NCBI GenBank assembly: GCA_024516155.1
Contig: JAJJXM010000006.1
Coordinates: forward strand, 434,001 to 498,000
Direction of reading: 5' to 3'
From: Pyronema omphalodes
Taxonomy: Eukaryota; Ascomycota; Pezizomycetes; Pezizales; Pyronemataceae
Length of the DNA: 64,000 nt
This document shows, piece after piece, positions 12,622 to 22,864 of this stretch. The notes under the pieces were generated by a model. It made no database searches and had not been told where the DNA came from. It saw only the letters and a list, made by a program, of their open reading frames with translations. Within the stretch, counting starts at the first letter, position 1, and every line of letters begins with the position of its first letter. The position numbers and the translations under genes were made by a program.

Positions 12622-13047
12622 TTACCACTTCTTCCTCCTCTGGTCTCCCCACCCTTCATACTCGCCATACTGGTTCGCAAAATTAAACTCATGTTCCTTC
12701 GCACCCCCCAACCAACCCTGTCCCATAATAAAAAGCTTCTGACCCAACTCCACCACGGCCTCCCAAGCCTCCTCAACACCAACAGCGTAAACCCACATAC
12801 TGAAAAGAGCCACACCAATCCAGAACATCATCCGGAACACACCCATAACCCATCTCGCCGCCATTCCAACTATCGATAGCGTCATGTAGAGAATGAATAG
12901 TAACAACGCAAGCTGCTTCAGATCTAGAGATGCCGGATCGTTCAGGTATGGTCCGAGCTTCGTTGTTGCTCCTTGTAGGAGAAATATGAGCTGGGGAAAT
13001 GGTGGCGGAAGTGGAAGCGCGTTAAGAGTGTCTAGTAGCGATTCCAT
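12622..13047 (-). CDS. apq12: APQ12-like nuclear envelope/ER membrane protein
   Basis: A 141-residue protein read from the ATG at 13047; the frame is open 38 codons further upstream, but that extension is asparagine/arginine-rich and unlike the family. APQ12 proteins act at the nuclear envelope and ER in nuclear pore biogenesis, mRNA export and membrane fluidity. Two adjacent hydrophobic segments at about residues 47-66 (LALLLFILYMTLSIVGM) and 70-90 (VFRMMFWIGVALFSMWVYAV) form the helical hairpin of the family, followed by an amphipathic, charged tail rich in E, Q and W. It is a single exon. It runs convergently to argininosuccinate synthase. The assignment rests on size, topology and remembered similarity and not on a catalytic motif, so it is a good but not certain call. 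Confidence 0.75.
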   Translation of the reverse strand: MESLLDTLNALPLPPPFPQLIFLLQGATTKLGPYLNDPASLDLKQLALLLFILYMTLSIVGMAARWVMGVFRMMFWIGVALFSMWVYAVGVEEAWEAVVELGQKLFIMGQGWLGGAKEHEFNFANQYGEYEGWGDQRRKKW

Positions 13048-16000
13048 GGCGAGTTGTAAATGTCGTTGTTTTTTTCCCGGGCTGTGGAAATTATGGGTAT
13101 TCGTGTCGCTGTTGGGATTAGGTATGGAGATTCGGTGTTTGGTGTTTCGTTTCCTCTCCAAGAGATGTACGGACGTTTGTAGAAAGCGCGGGGTTCAACG
13201 AAATGGTTTTCTTAACCCGGTTTGAGAGTGAGGTTGCCTTAGAGGTATCGTAACGATCGGTAGCCGGAATATAGAGATGGTAGGAATGTAGGTAGTATAG
13301 TCTGTGTCAAAAGAAGATAATCAATCGTGGGGGATTGTTTTCCCAGGTAAGGTTTTTCTTGGATGCCGATGAGGGTTAACTGCAGATTTGTTTCGATGGA
13401 CGTGGCTTGAAGGGTAACGACGTGTCGGAATTTGGCCGGGGTGTGCGACATGGTGTAGGTTAAGCGCTGTGTGGACAACGCTGTGACATGTGACTTGAGA
13501 AAGGTCTATCGTGTACAACAAGTACATGGTTTTTCTGGAGCTTTCTATTGGAAGAACTATGGGATGAGGTGTGTACTAGTAAACGAAGGTGGATACTGTG
13601 ATGGCTGTTGGGAAATGTGGGTTGGATGATGTGTTGAGTACATTTGCCTTCGGTTGCCTAGATTTCTTATGCATGCATAGCGACGATTCGTGTGTGAAGC
13701 TATCAGAATTCGGTGCGCGTAGGTACAACGCTGCGCAGAATCGTTGCGCTAGTTGACCTAACGGAGTATATCTCAAACTTTCTTGCCATATTTTTCGTAT
13801 TTCACTCATTTTGTTTGGCACTTTTATCGCAGAGATATTTGGTCAATACAGTGAAACAGGCAAATTAAAACTGCTGGTCTCAACTGTTGAAGGTCGCCTA
13901 GAGTCCAGGTGTCTTTGCCGCACTTAGGGCTTATGTGACTGGCACGTGGAGGTGGAGTTCACACATTGGGTATATCTCCCTCTGTAGATGCGGAGAGCTA
14001 GATTACCATCGTTCTCAATGAATACACTCTTCCACCTCCACCTTTCTCTCGCATTCCCGTTTCACATCAACATTTGATATCCATCCAAATAACCTAAACC
14101 GATACTGCTACGTAACGCTGTATCAACTTTGTATATCAAACCATCGTGCGAAATGGGTCTAACGTTGGAAAGCTTGTATCAGCGTCAGTAACATGGTTCT
14201 TAAAACTTGAATTTAACTCGAAATTAGAGTTTTCGTGATCAGAAGAAATTCTTAACTTGCAAGCTCCATGAGGATCGAAAACGAGCCTCAGCATACATTA
14301 ATTGTATAACCAAGGCCCGTGAACATCAGCCTTCGGTTTATTCCCACTACTCCAAATCATCAGACTCCCTAGGATTCCTCAAAAACCCCGAGAAGACCCT
14401 GAAAACTCAATCCGATCATTTTCCCAAGAACTGGCATCACCACCAGATACCCTCTCTGAACCAACCCCAGTGTCTCTTCTCTAAAAACTATACTATCAAA
14501 AATACGCTACTTAACCTATCTCGGAGCCTCTAATGAAACCTGTATGTTTGGTTTATGATATCTTTGATTACATCCAATTTGGCAGATTGTTATTCCCAGC
14601 AATTTTGAATGTCCACTATTCTCTTAGTATTGATATATTTACTATTCAACACCATACAACTCAGCAATATAACTTCCTCCATAATCGTCATAACCTCGTT
14701 GTTTCAACTCATCTGGCCGTTCGTACATACAACATAATTCATCGCCTTCCCTCATAGTTCTTCGGTACTTCTCCCCAACTCCCAAGTATTTTCCACCGAG
14801 TTCCAAAAAACTTAACCCGCAACTTCTCAACCTCATACAGCAGATCCTCAACGTAGTATATCTCAATTAGTTTCTAGTCAGACATAGATTCCAGATGAGG
14901 TTCCGGATATTCTTCGTCAAATATCCCAGTGAAAATCCGCAGTGTCTCTGCAAGGCTATGGGAAGAATCCAGTATCTCAAAATGTTTACCTCTAAATCTA
15001 ATACCTTAGAAAATCCTCTGGGGCGATTTTTCCAATGCCAATTCGGCTGTTTATGCAAAAACATTCAACAAAAGGTTTCGTAAAACGAGGGTCTACGTCC
15101 ATCCGAAAACCTACTTAGCTTACTATTAAGAACTTACTGTCACCGACCTCAAAATTTCTTTTACCATAAAAACTGAGACCGTGTTCATCACTGCATCACT
15201 GCATAACTGCAAAACTTCTGTACACTACTCATGAGTCCACCAATCATCAGCCACTGTGGATATTAATATTGATAGTGGGGCTTAACTTTTGAGAATGAGC
15301 TTATCCCTTGCAGACTTCGCATACTTTGCTACGTTGATGAGAAATTTGTTTATTCCCAAAGTTTCATAACTTACTGATAGAAGTGATTGTTCTGTTCCTG
15401 CAACGGAGATTGGAAACTTTCATGAATGCGGAGGAGGAAGAAGCGAGACGGGGGTTACATCATATGTACGTTTTTAACCAGTTAATTTCTATTTCCACTA
15501 CAAGATATTTCGGTTATCGTATTATCGCGTCACTCCAATGGTACAAGATTTCGAGTGATGAGCGGCAGCATTTGCAGCCTCGTTTTTGGGAATGATATCG
15601 TGGCTTGAAATAAATCAGTATTCTATGTCAACTCTACGGGTAGTGAACATCTTTTTGAAGGAACTGTGCTATACAAAATAGCAAGGTATTGTTTTTGATT
15701 GTCTGGCTTGGCTGATATAGCTGCGTACGTGATGCCGTAGATGGAAATTCTAGTAATCATTTACAGTACTAACTTTCGGATATAATATACCGTAATCCCC
15801 TGTGTAGATAATTAAAGTTGGGAATGTTCAAGAAATTCAAATTAAATCAAACCTGTATAGATGAGCAAACTATACGCCCCACGTTTTCCTCTGCTTACCA
15901 TACCTGGGGAAAAACATTCTAGAGACTGACAAAACTCATTATACCTAAGCATTTTATTTCCTTCAATCCATTATTTCAATTGCCTCTATTGTCAAAACCA

Positions 16001-16615
16001 CCCAACCTTCAAATCTTTTATGTTATCGATTTTCTGTGATAATTCTATTTCCTCAACCCCAATCTTTTCCCCGGGCCCCCAATAAATATCTCAATCAGGC
16101 CTTCCTCACCCAGTATTTATACACAAGATACACCCGACCGCTTCTTGTCTATAGTGGGGTGTCACTGCAGAACGATAACCCTTCAACTACTTGAGCAATT
16201 CGATAGACCCGGAAGAACATATCAAGTCCCACCCACATTAACCATAACCAATCATCCAGTCTCAATCACATATAATTGTATTAAACACACATAAACCGGG
16301 GTATATACCTATTACAGTACTTTCAGCCCCTTATGTATTCATCATGCTGACCTGAGTTACTTAGCCTACCGATATCATCAAGCTGCTGGTGAAATATTTT
16401 GATCTCGCGCTACATAGAAACCCATTAGATCTCAGCCCCTAACTCAGCCCGGTCTGTTTTAATCACCTATAGCTATCTTCTCCACAAGCTTCAAATTGAA
16501 GCCTTGAACATATTTCCTCTCCCGCCATTTGTCTCCAGCCCAAGCATTCATCCCCATTTTTTAAACTACAGCACCCCACCCCATCCACCAAGAACCCACA
16601 TCCCCCTCCACGAAG
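13048..16615. other. Gene-poor AT-rich island
   Basis: About 3.6 kb with only short, motif-free open frames. The composition is AT-rich with scattered TACAGTACT/TACTGTA-like words. From about 16500 to 16615 the plus strand turns pyrimidine-rich (CCCACCCCATCC), consistent with a promoter or leader for the small zinc-protein gene at 16616. I find no terminal repeats or transposase remnants by eye. Confidence 0.45.
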
Positions 16616-16906
16616 ATGTGTCTCCCCCCTCTTTCCTCCCTTTTTTCCAGCATCAACAGAAACAACAACAAGCGTCTCTGCTGGTTCTGCGAACGTATCC
16701 TTGCCTCAGATACAACCGCACAATTCGAGTGCGGATGCAGGATTGTGCATATCACTTGTACTGCTAGGTATTTAGATGGCAATGAATCGGTCTGTAATAA
16801 TTGCGGGAGTAAGACTAGAGTTGTTAGTAGGAGGAGTGGAGGTTGGAGGTGTAAGGATGAGGGGGGAGGGGGAGGAGGAGGTTGGGATAGGGGTGAGTTT
16901 TTGTGA
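16616..16906 (+). CDS. Small RING/PHD-like zinc-binding protein (copy 1)
   Basis: A 96-residue protein I cannot assign to a named family. Eight metal-ligand candidates occur as C22-x2-C25, C39-x-C41, H45-x2-C48 and C60-x2-C63, the order of a C4HC3 cross-brace (RING-CH or PHD type) with unusually tight spacing. The core CWFCERIL...TTAQFECGCRIVHITC is almost identical to that of the gene at 36203-36445. Over 54 aligned codons I count 20 codon differences, 16 of them synonymous, so both copies seem to be under protein-level constraint. The tail after residue 75 is Gly-rich and not conserved with copy 2. The N-terminus MCLPPLSSLFSSI aligns with MGLPRLSSLISGI of copy 2, which supports this ATG. 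No signal peptide is obvious. A ubiquitin-ligase role is only a guess. Confidence 0.75.
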   Translation: MCLPPLSSLFSSINRNNNKRLCWFCERILASDTTAQFECGCRIVHITCTARYLDGNESVCNNCGSKTRVVSRRSGGWRCKDEGGGGGGGWDRGEFL

Positions 16907-18215
16907 ATTTTTTGGGGATTTCAATGGGTCTTGGTATTACGCTACAGAGTTGTTACAAAAAAGGGTATTCTAGTCTTGCTTGATGATATGTGTAATATGG
17001 ATACATGTTCTGTAGACTCAAAATCGAGTTACATAGTATAACAATCCCAAGATGCAAAAAGAGAATTCAAAGGCCAAAGAGATTCAATTTACTTTGCTTT
17101 AGTCACAGAACATATCTGATTGTTATTATATTATACAATAGGAATAAACCTAGCCTAATATAGGTACTGTTGGTAGAGGTACTCCTAGTTCTCCTCCGGC
17201 AATAGTGACATGTACAAGCGCAGTTAGAAACATTACATAGCATTATCAACTTCTTCTTTCTATTTGTAGTTACCAATAACGCTATCCTAATCGCCGCATT
17301 TTTTTCTACTTCTTAATATACTATAATAAATGCAATTACTTATGTCTCCTCCAGGAATTTCCAGTTTCTTTAATTGTTTTGTCTTGAATATCTATACAGC
17401 TATTATCATAACTTCCATCAGTTCAAATCTTATGAACGGTAGCATATAAAGGGGTAGCATTTTGCAGCCATCGTATGGAAGCCAGGAATTCCTGTAAAGG
17501 CATCACGGCGCCAACAAAAATAAAGTTTGCTGGGCTTCGCAAAACAAAAACTACAGTATCCGGGATTCCCGTCTGGTCACCCACGACAGTACTAGCCGGA
17601 CGATATCATGCTTAAATAGCGCAGAGCGGACGGGATGCGTTGTATTCATGATTCTATGACCGTAGCTGTTACAAGGAATACTATAGTTATTATATACCTA
17701 TTACAAAGTAAAGGCGAGAATAGAGAAAGATTCGATAGCTATTGTGTGTAGGTTGCCTCCATAGTTATCTCTTCTTAACTTGTGGGATCCATTTTGAGTA
17801 GATATTCTATTGTAAGATGATCGTATATTCTTTCTTGCACTTACGATAAATAGGATTTTGTTGTGCAGTGCTATATTGAAAAAGAGTTATGAAGTAGTCA
17901 TGGTAGTAGTGGTAGTCGTGGTAGTAATCGTAATATTTGGGTTTAATGATAATCACATTGACTCCAAATGACTAGTCATTAAGGTTAGATGACTTCATAA
18001 ACGCATCGTCCATCTATGGCATCACATCGCAACAACTTATCGCCTACTAGCACGGATCTCTGGAGTACTGTGTAGACGAGGTCAAGTGGACGGCTGAGAT
18101 TTCCAAAGTTACCCGCCTCTTGTATCCATGCTTGTTCACGTCTTGCTTGCCTAACCAAGCTCTCATAAAATAGCTCTTAAGCTCCACCGCGGCGCGAGCC
18201 CCACCAAACTCAACA
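16907..18215. other. Gene-poor AT-rich DNA
   Basis: No coding signal on either strand. A degenerate GGTAGT-rich stretch is at about 17897-17935. The last 100 bases are probably the promoter of the gene at 18216. Confidence 0.45.
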
Positions 18216-18817
18216 ATGTCGACCTCTATTCCGTCCGGTAATTCCCATCCAAATCTCCCACAATTTCCCGCCTTAACGTCCCTGCTATCTTCAACCTGCT
18301 CAACTTAATCTCCTCCTAATAAGCAACTAACATCCCGTAGACGGAGAAGATTCCCAAATGCCCGACCATGACCACGTCTCTGTCGAATCCTCGACACCTT
18401 CTACACCCCCCGCAACGAATATTTCCGTTACCAGTCCTCCAAATAGCCAAAGCCAGCAGAATAATGGGCATGTAAGATCGGCTTCGTTCGGGAGTGCGTT
18501 TACAGCTGGACCCTCGGGATCTTTGGCGGGAGCTGCAATAGCATCTCTGGCTGGAGGGAATGGGGGTGACATTGCACCTGGGAAACCTGTTGCCAGTTGG
18601 GAGAATAGACGTGCCCTTGATGAGGCTGAACATGCTTCGGAAAGGCTGGTGCATCGGGGTTGGCATATGAGTAAGTACACTGCTCACAGGTGGGGTGGGT
18701 TGGGCGGCTTTAAATGAGCTGATCACAGCTCACCATGTGGCTACAAGATGGGGTGGCTAACAGGATACAGAATGGCTAGGAGATCCGTTGGATGAGAGCG
18801 ATATGTGGAAGGCTTAG
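18216..18817 (+). CDS. Small conserved-looking fungal protein of unknown function
   Basis: I do not recognise this protein. Three exons join in phase: 18216-18237, 18341-18670 and 18771-18817, giving 132 residues. The second intron ends with a clean GCTAAC branch site and CAG. The N-terminal half is Ser/Thr/Pro/Asn-rich and probably disordered; RSASFGSA in the middle is a basophilic-kinase or 14-3-3-like site followed by a Gly/Ala-rich linker. The C-terminus is well ordered in look, with a charged helix containing WENRRALDEAEHASERL, then HRGWHMKWLGDPLDESDMW. Without the last intron the frame would end in a low-complexity tail, so the W-rich end created by splicing favours this model. It lies tail-to-tail with the RWD-domain gene, 156 bp apart. 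Confidence 0.65.
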
Positions 18818-18973
18818 GCGTTTTATCGGATGTTTCTATGGGTTTATGATTTTTGCTTTTGAGTTTAAGTTTGGGATATCCGGTATAAGAACTTGGTAAT
18901 GGCGTTTTTCTGTGATCAAATAAAGTGCGCATTGTTTGAGGCGGGAGGTTTTGTATTCTCTAGCAGGAGGTGT

Positions 18974-19742
18974 CTATTTCTCAAGCTTAAGCTTCGCAAT
19001 ATCGATTCCCTCCTCCTCCTCTTCGTCATCCACATTACCAGCCAAGCCTCTCTCCCAGAGTTCCTTTCCTGTAAGCTTCTTCTCTTCCGTGCCAGGGTTC
19101 TTCTTCTGTCCCCTCTTTCCTTCCGCCTCCTCATCCTCGATCGCCTTCCTCTTCGCCGCTTCTCTCTCCTCCATAAACTTCTTCCTCCACTCAATAAACC
19201 GTTCTCTCGTCACCAGCTCTCCACGGAACTTCTCCATCTCCTTCTCCTCCTCCTGCCTCAAAATCGCTTCACGCTCTTGATCCTTCTTGGTAGCCCTCTC
19301 ATGCATGAGATTTTCCGCAGCTTCCTTGAGCATAGATGTGATCGTAAATACCATAGCCATTCCGAGATTCTCCTCAATAGTCTCCGTCAGCGCTGCTAGT
19401 AGTACGGGTTTATCCTCGGGAAGCGACAGCAACGCAGTGCTCGTAGAGTCCGCATCGAATGTGATATCTAGCTCCGGCGCAACATCGGGATATGCCTCAG
19501 GGTAGGTGACGTGTAGTAACAAAGCTTTAGGATCTTCCTCGGGTTGTCCTAGGATCTGGGGAGGGTCGAGCGCAAGCTGGATTCGGTACTTGGTCTCATC
19601 GATGACTGCGGGGTCTTGTTAGTCGCTTATTTCGAATGATGCAATTTAAGATAGAAATAGGTAAGGGAAACAAACGCGTCAGCTCATCGGGGTAGATGGA
19701 CTGTAGCACCTCAATTTCTTCAGCTTGCTCTTCCTTCGGCAT
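18974..19742 (-). CDS. RWD-domain protein, GIR2/RWDD1-like
   Basis: A 232-residue protein with exons 19742-19676 and 19605-18974. An RWD fold covers about residues 5-110: EEIEVLQSIYPDEL starts it, and HVTYPEAYPDVAPELDI holds the YPxxxP signature. It is followed by a long charged helical segment and a second, acidic tail with EEEEEG near the end. In yeast Gir2 and vertebrate RWDD1 this layout binds DRG-family GTPases and the Gcn1/Gcn2 system, so a role in translation control is likely by family. The intron uses the weak donor GTTTGT, but the joined sequence (DEL-T-LIDETKY) matches the family and removes the only frame break. It is convergent with the unknown small gene and divergent from ACL4 with 291 bp between starts. 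Confidence 0.8.
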
Positions 19743-20033
19743 ATTGTGTTGTGTAGGAGTTTTATGTTTCCTGGAGTTGGGCGGGGGCGGGGCAGTTCGT
19801 TCAAGTTCCTCAGTTCATTGCAGCAACACCTGTCGCACACCTTTCGTGTCGTATTGCAAAGCCCGTAACAACCGCGCTAATCCCTGCCAAAAAAAAAAGT
19901 AGGTCCGTCGTTCCCAGCTATCGATCGCTCTTTCTCACCCCGCGTCAGAATTTCTTTTGAAAGTTAACCAACCTGAACGCAACATATCAAACATCGACCC
20001 CCTCCTCAACCATTTACGCCCCCATAAATCAAC

Positions 20034-21249
20034 ATGGCAAAAACTCGTCCCGTCGCAGCAAATAGCAAAAAAGGAACTAGAAGAAAACCCACCGCTTCGT
20101 CAATTACCCTCAATAACGTCACCGACGAAAAAACTCTCATCCAAAAAGCTCAAGAACACATCTCCCGTAACGAACCTGTCGACGCTTTAAACTACGCCCT
20201 CCGAGCACTAGAACTTAACCCAGAGTCTCTTGCCATCATTGAACTCGTCGCCGAAATCCATATCGAAATAGGCGATGTCGAATCAGCCTGTCATTACTTT
20301 TCTCAAGCAGCAATCCTAGATCCCAACGGAGCACACGAAAGTATCGGAGGATCCGGACCCGAGAAATTCCTATGGCTTGCACAACTTGCACCAGCTGGAG
20401 GATTGGAAACCATGCAATGGTATGAGAAAGGAGCGGAATGTTTAAGAGAATTCATCAAAGCTAGAGATCAAGGCTTGCATCCTGATCTAGCCGAGAGAGC
20501 TTTGGAAAAGAAATTAGTCTCGGCTCTTTGTGGTATGGCAGAGGTTTATATGTCAGATCTTTGCATGGAACCTGATGCTGAGGCAAGATGTGAACGCTAT
20601 GTTACGGAGGCGAATATGGTGGCTCCGGATTCTGCTGAGGCGTTGCAGACTTTGGCAAGTGTTAGGATTTCGCAAACTAGAATGGAGGATGCGGTTGCCG
20701 CTTTGAAAAGAGCGTTTGCGAATTGTGCGGGGGAAACTTATGCTACGAGAATTTCCTTGGCTAGGTTGCTTATTGAGACTGAACAGTTTGAGGATGCGGT
20801 GGTTTTGTTGGAAGCTCTTCAGGAGGAAGATGATACTTTACCTGATCTTTGGTATCTTGGTGGTTGGACTTTGTTTTTGTTGGGTGAAAGGGAACAGCAG
20901 AAACCTGAGAAGGAGAGAGCGGAGAACTGGAGCGATCTTTGGTCTGCCGCTAGGGATTGGTTGCTGGTTTGTGAGAAGGTATGTCTCTACGGCTTAACTC
21001 TACACTACTCTGGATCAATATCTCTACCATTTTTGAGATTGATATACATATACTAACATAAAATAGAACTACAAGCTCCTCGAATGGGAGGACGAAGGTA
21101 TCCGGGATCACGCATCCGAATTATTGGCCAAAATAACAGAAATCATCGGCGAGAGGATTGAAGAAGAAGACGAGGAAGACGATGACGGAGAAGACCAGGA
21201 ATGGGAGAGTGATGCAGAAGATGATGACGAAGAGATGAAGGACTCGTGA
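20034..21249 (+). CDS. acl4: TPR assembly chaperone of ribosomal protein L4 (ACL4-like)
   Basis: A 375-residue protein with exons 20034-20978 and 21067-21249, joined in phase 0. The family binds newly made ribosomal protein uL4/Rpl4, keeps it soluble and escorts it to the nucleus. The N-terminus is basic (RRK), the body is a row of tetratricopeptide-type helical pairs from about residue 30 (AQEHISRNEPVDALNYALRA, then LELNPESLAIIELVAEIH) to about 300, and the end is a long acidic tail of Glu/Asp, typical for chaperones of basic ribosomal proteins. The track into the second exon (NYKLLEWEDEGIRDHASELL) is helical and family-like. The call comes from architecture plus remembered similarity; another TPR protein is possible but less likely. 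Confidence 0.8.
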
Positions 21250-22864
21250 TTGATCATTTAACGTTCATAAAATGATGACACTTGGACTAAAATTTGCAAT
21301 AGGATTATCTATATTTGCTGGCGTTCATTCTTATTAATTTTTGTTTTCTTTGTTTTTTGTTTCTTGACTTGGATTAGAGAAAAGTTCTGTATCTATGACT
21401 GCTGGATTGGGTTAGGTTAGGTTAGGTTGATTTAGGTTGTGTTGTTTTGTGAATTTTGGGGGGGAGAGAGGGGAGTAGTGGTTGTTTATCACTGTCTTTT
21501 TTACGAGGAACTTGTTGTTTTCGTTTTTCAAGGGTTCTGCTATGATTTTTGTTCTTATTCTGCTTTTCGACATGACAGTAAACGAGGGGTTACTTCTTTT
21601 TTACTTTCCAGTCACATTACATTAGCAGTATGCAGTACATCTTTCATCACTCGTATCTCCATTCCTCATCAATGCAAAAAAACTCTCTCAACGAACTTGC
21701 AGCAGTCATCGTCCCTCGGATATCACCGTCGGCATCTTTAACTCGCATACCGAAGCAGGGCGTTGAGTGGAAACACATCATATCACATCATGTCACATCA
21801 AAGCTTCGTATCTGTATCTGTATCTGTTGTAGCTGTATTTTTGTCTGTATCTCCTGTATCTCATGTATCTGTGCCGTATCTGTATCCCCCTCAGTATTTC
21901 CACCTTTCCTCCAGATCTCCCGAGATAACCTATACAGTATGTCTGCAGACATAACCTCATCCATCCAGCACCCAACGCCACAGCTCCCTACCTCTCACTC
22001 TCCCTACGAAAAGCCTCAAAAATTTCCCTCCTGCATGTTAAAGACACATCATTCCCAAAACAACAAAAACCCGGTAAGTTTCACAATTCTGCCAATTCTG
22101 CCGTAAAACCATGCAGCTACATATCGCGTCTAATCAAGCTGCAAGCTATACCCATCACGCTTATCTATATCCGCCTGTATGTATGTAATGTAAATTGAAT
22201 GTCCATTGCCAGCTAAGCAAACCGACTATCCTTGGCGAAATCCGACAGGGGCTTCGTATGCAGTATACATACAGTAGAGTACAGCAAAGCTCCACCATAT
22301 GCTCCCCTCCCCGCAGCCCCGCCACCCCGCTATTAAATGTACTGTATGTACTGTAATTCGAAATGTACTCCCCCCGCCCCCCGCTCTGAATCATGCATTG
22401 GGTCTGAGGGAATAATTCCTTATTCCCCCATTCCTTAATTAAAAAGACACAACAACACAACAGAATACAACTCTTTACTTTATTCTATAAATCCCCACTT
22501 GTTCTTTTTATTTTACTTTTTCTCTCGAGTTTTCTTGAGAGCTTCCAACGCATCATACGCATCCTACGATAAAGACCTCAATTCGATTCGTTTATTTTCA
22601 TTCCCCATTCCCGGGTTTTGTTGAGGAATAGAGATTGAAGCATCCAGCTGCTGATTGTTTAATTCGTCGAAATAAGCTTCGAGCTTCACACGTTTCGAGC
22701 TTTACAAGCTTTGCAGCTTCGCGTAAGCTTCCCCATCTCCTGGATTAGCAGCATCGAAGCATCATCAACATTAGCATCAGCATCGTATTAACCTCACCAG
22801 TTCATCAACCTCGTCAACATCATACCAGCGTCATCAATTCATCAACCCACCAAACCACAACCTC
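21250..22864. other. Gene-poor region and leader of the acyltransferase-like gene
   Basis: No coding domain. It holds a telomere-like GGTTA run at 21411-21428, a TCTGTA-rich microsatellite at about 21808-21890, several TACTGTA words at 22255-22350, and a cluster of AGCTT words at 22671-22730. The last 120 bp are rich in ATCA/TCATCA words and probably form the transcribed leader. Confidence 0.5.
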
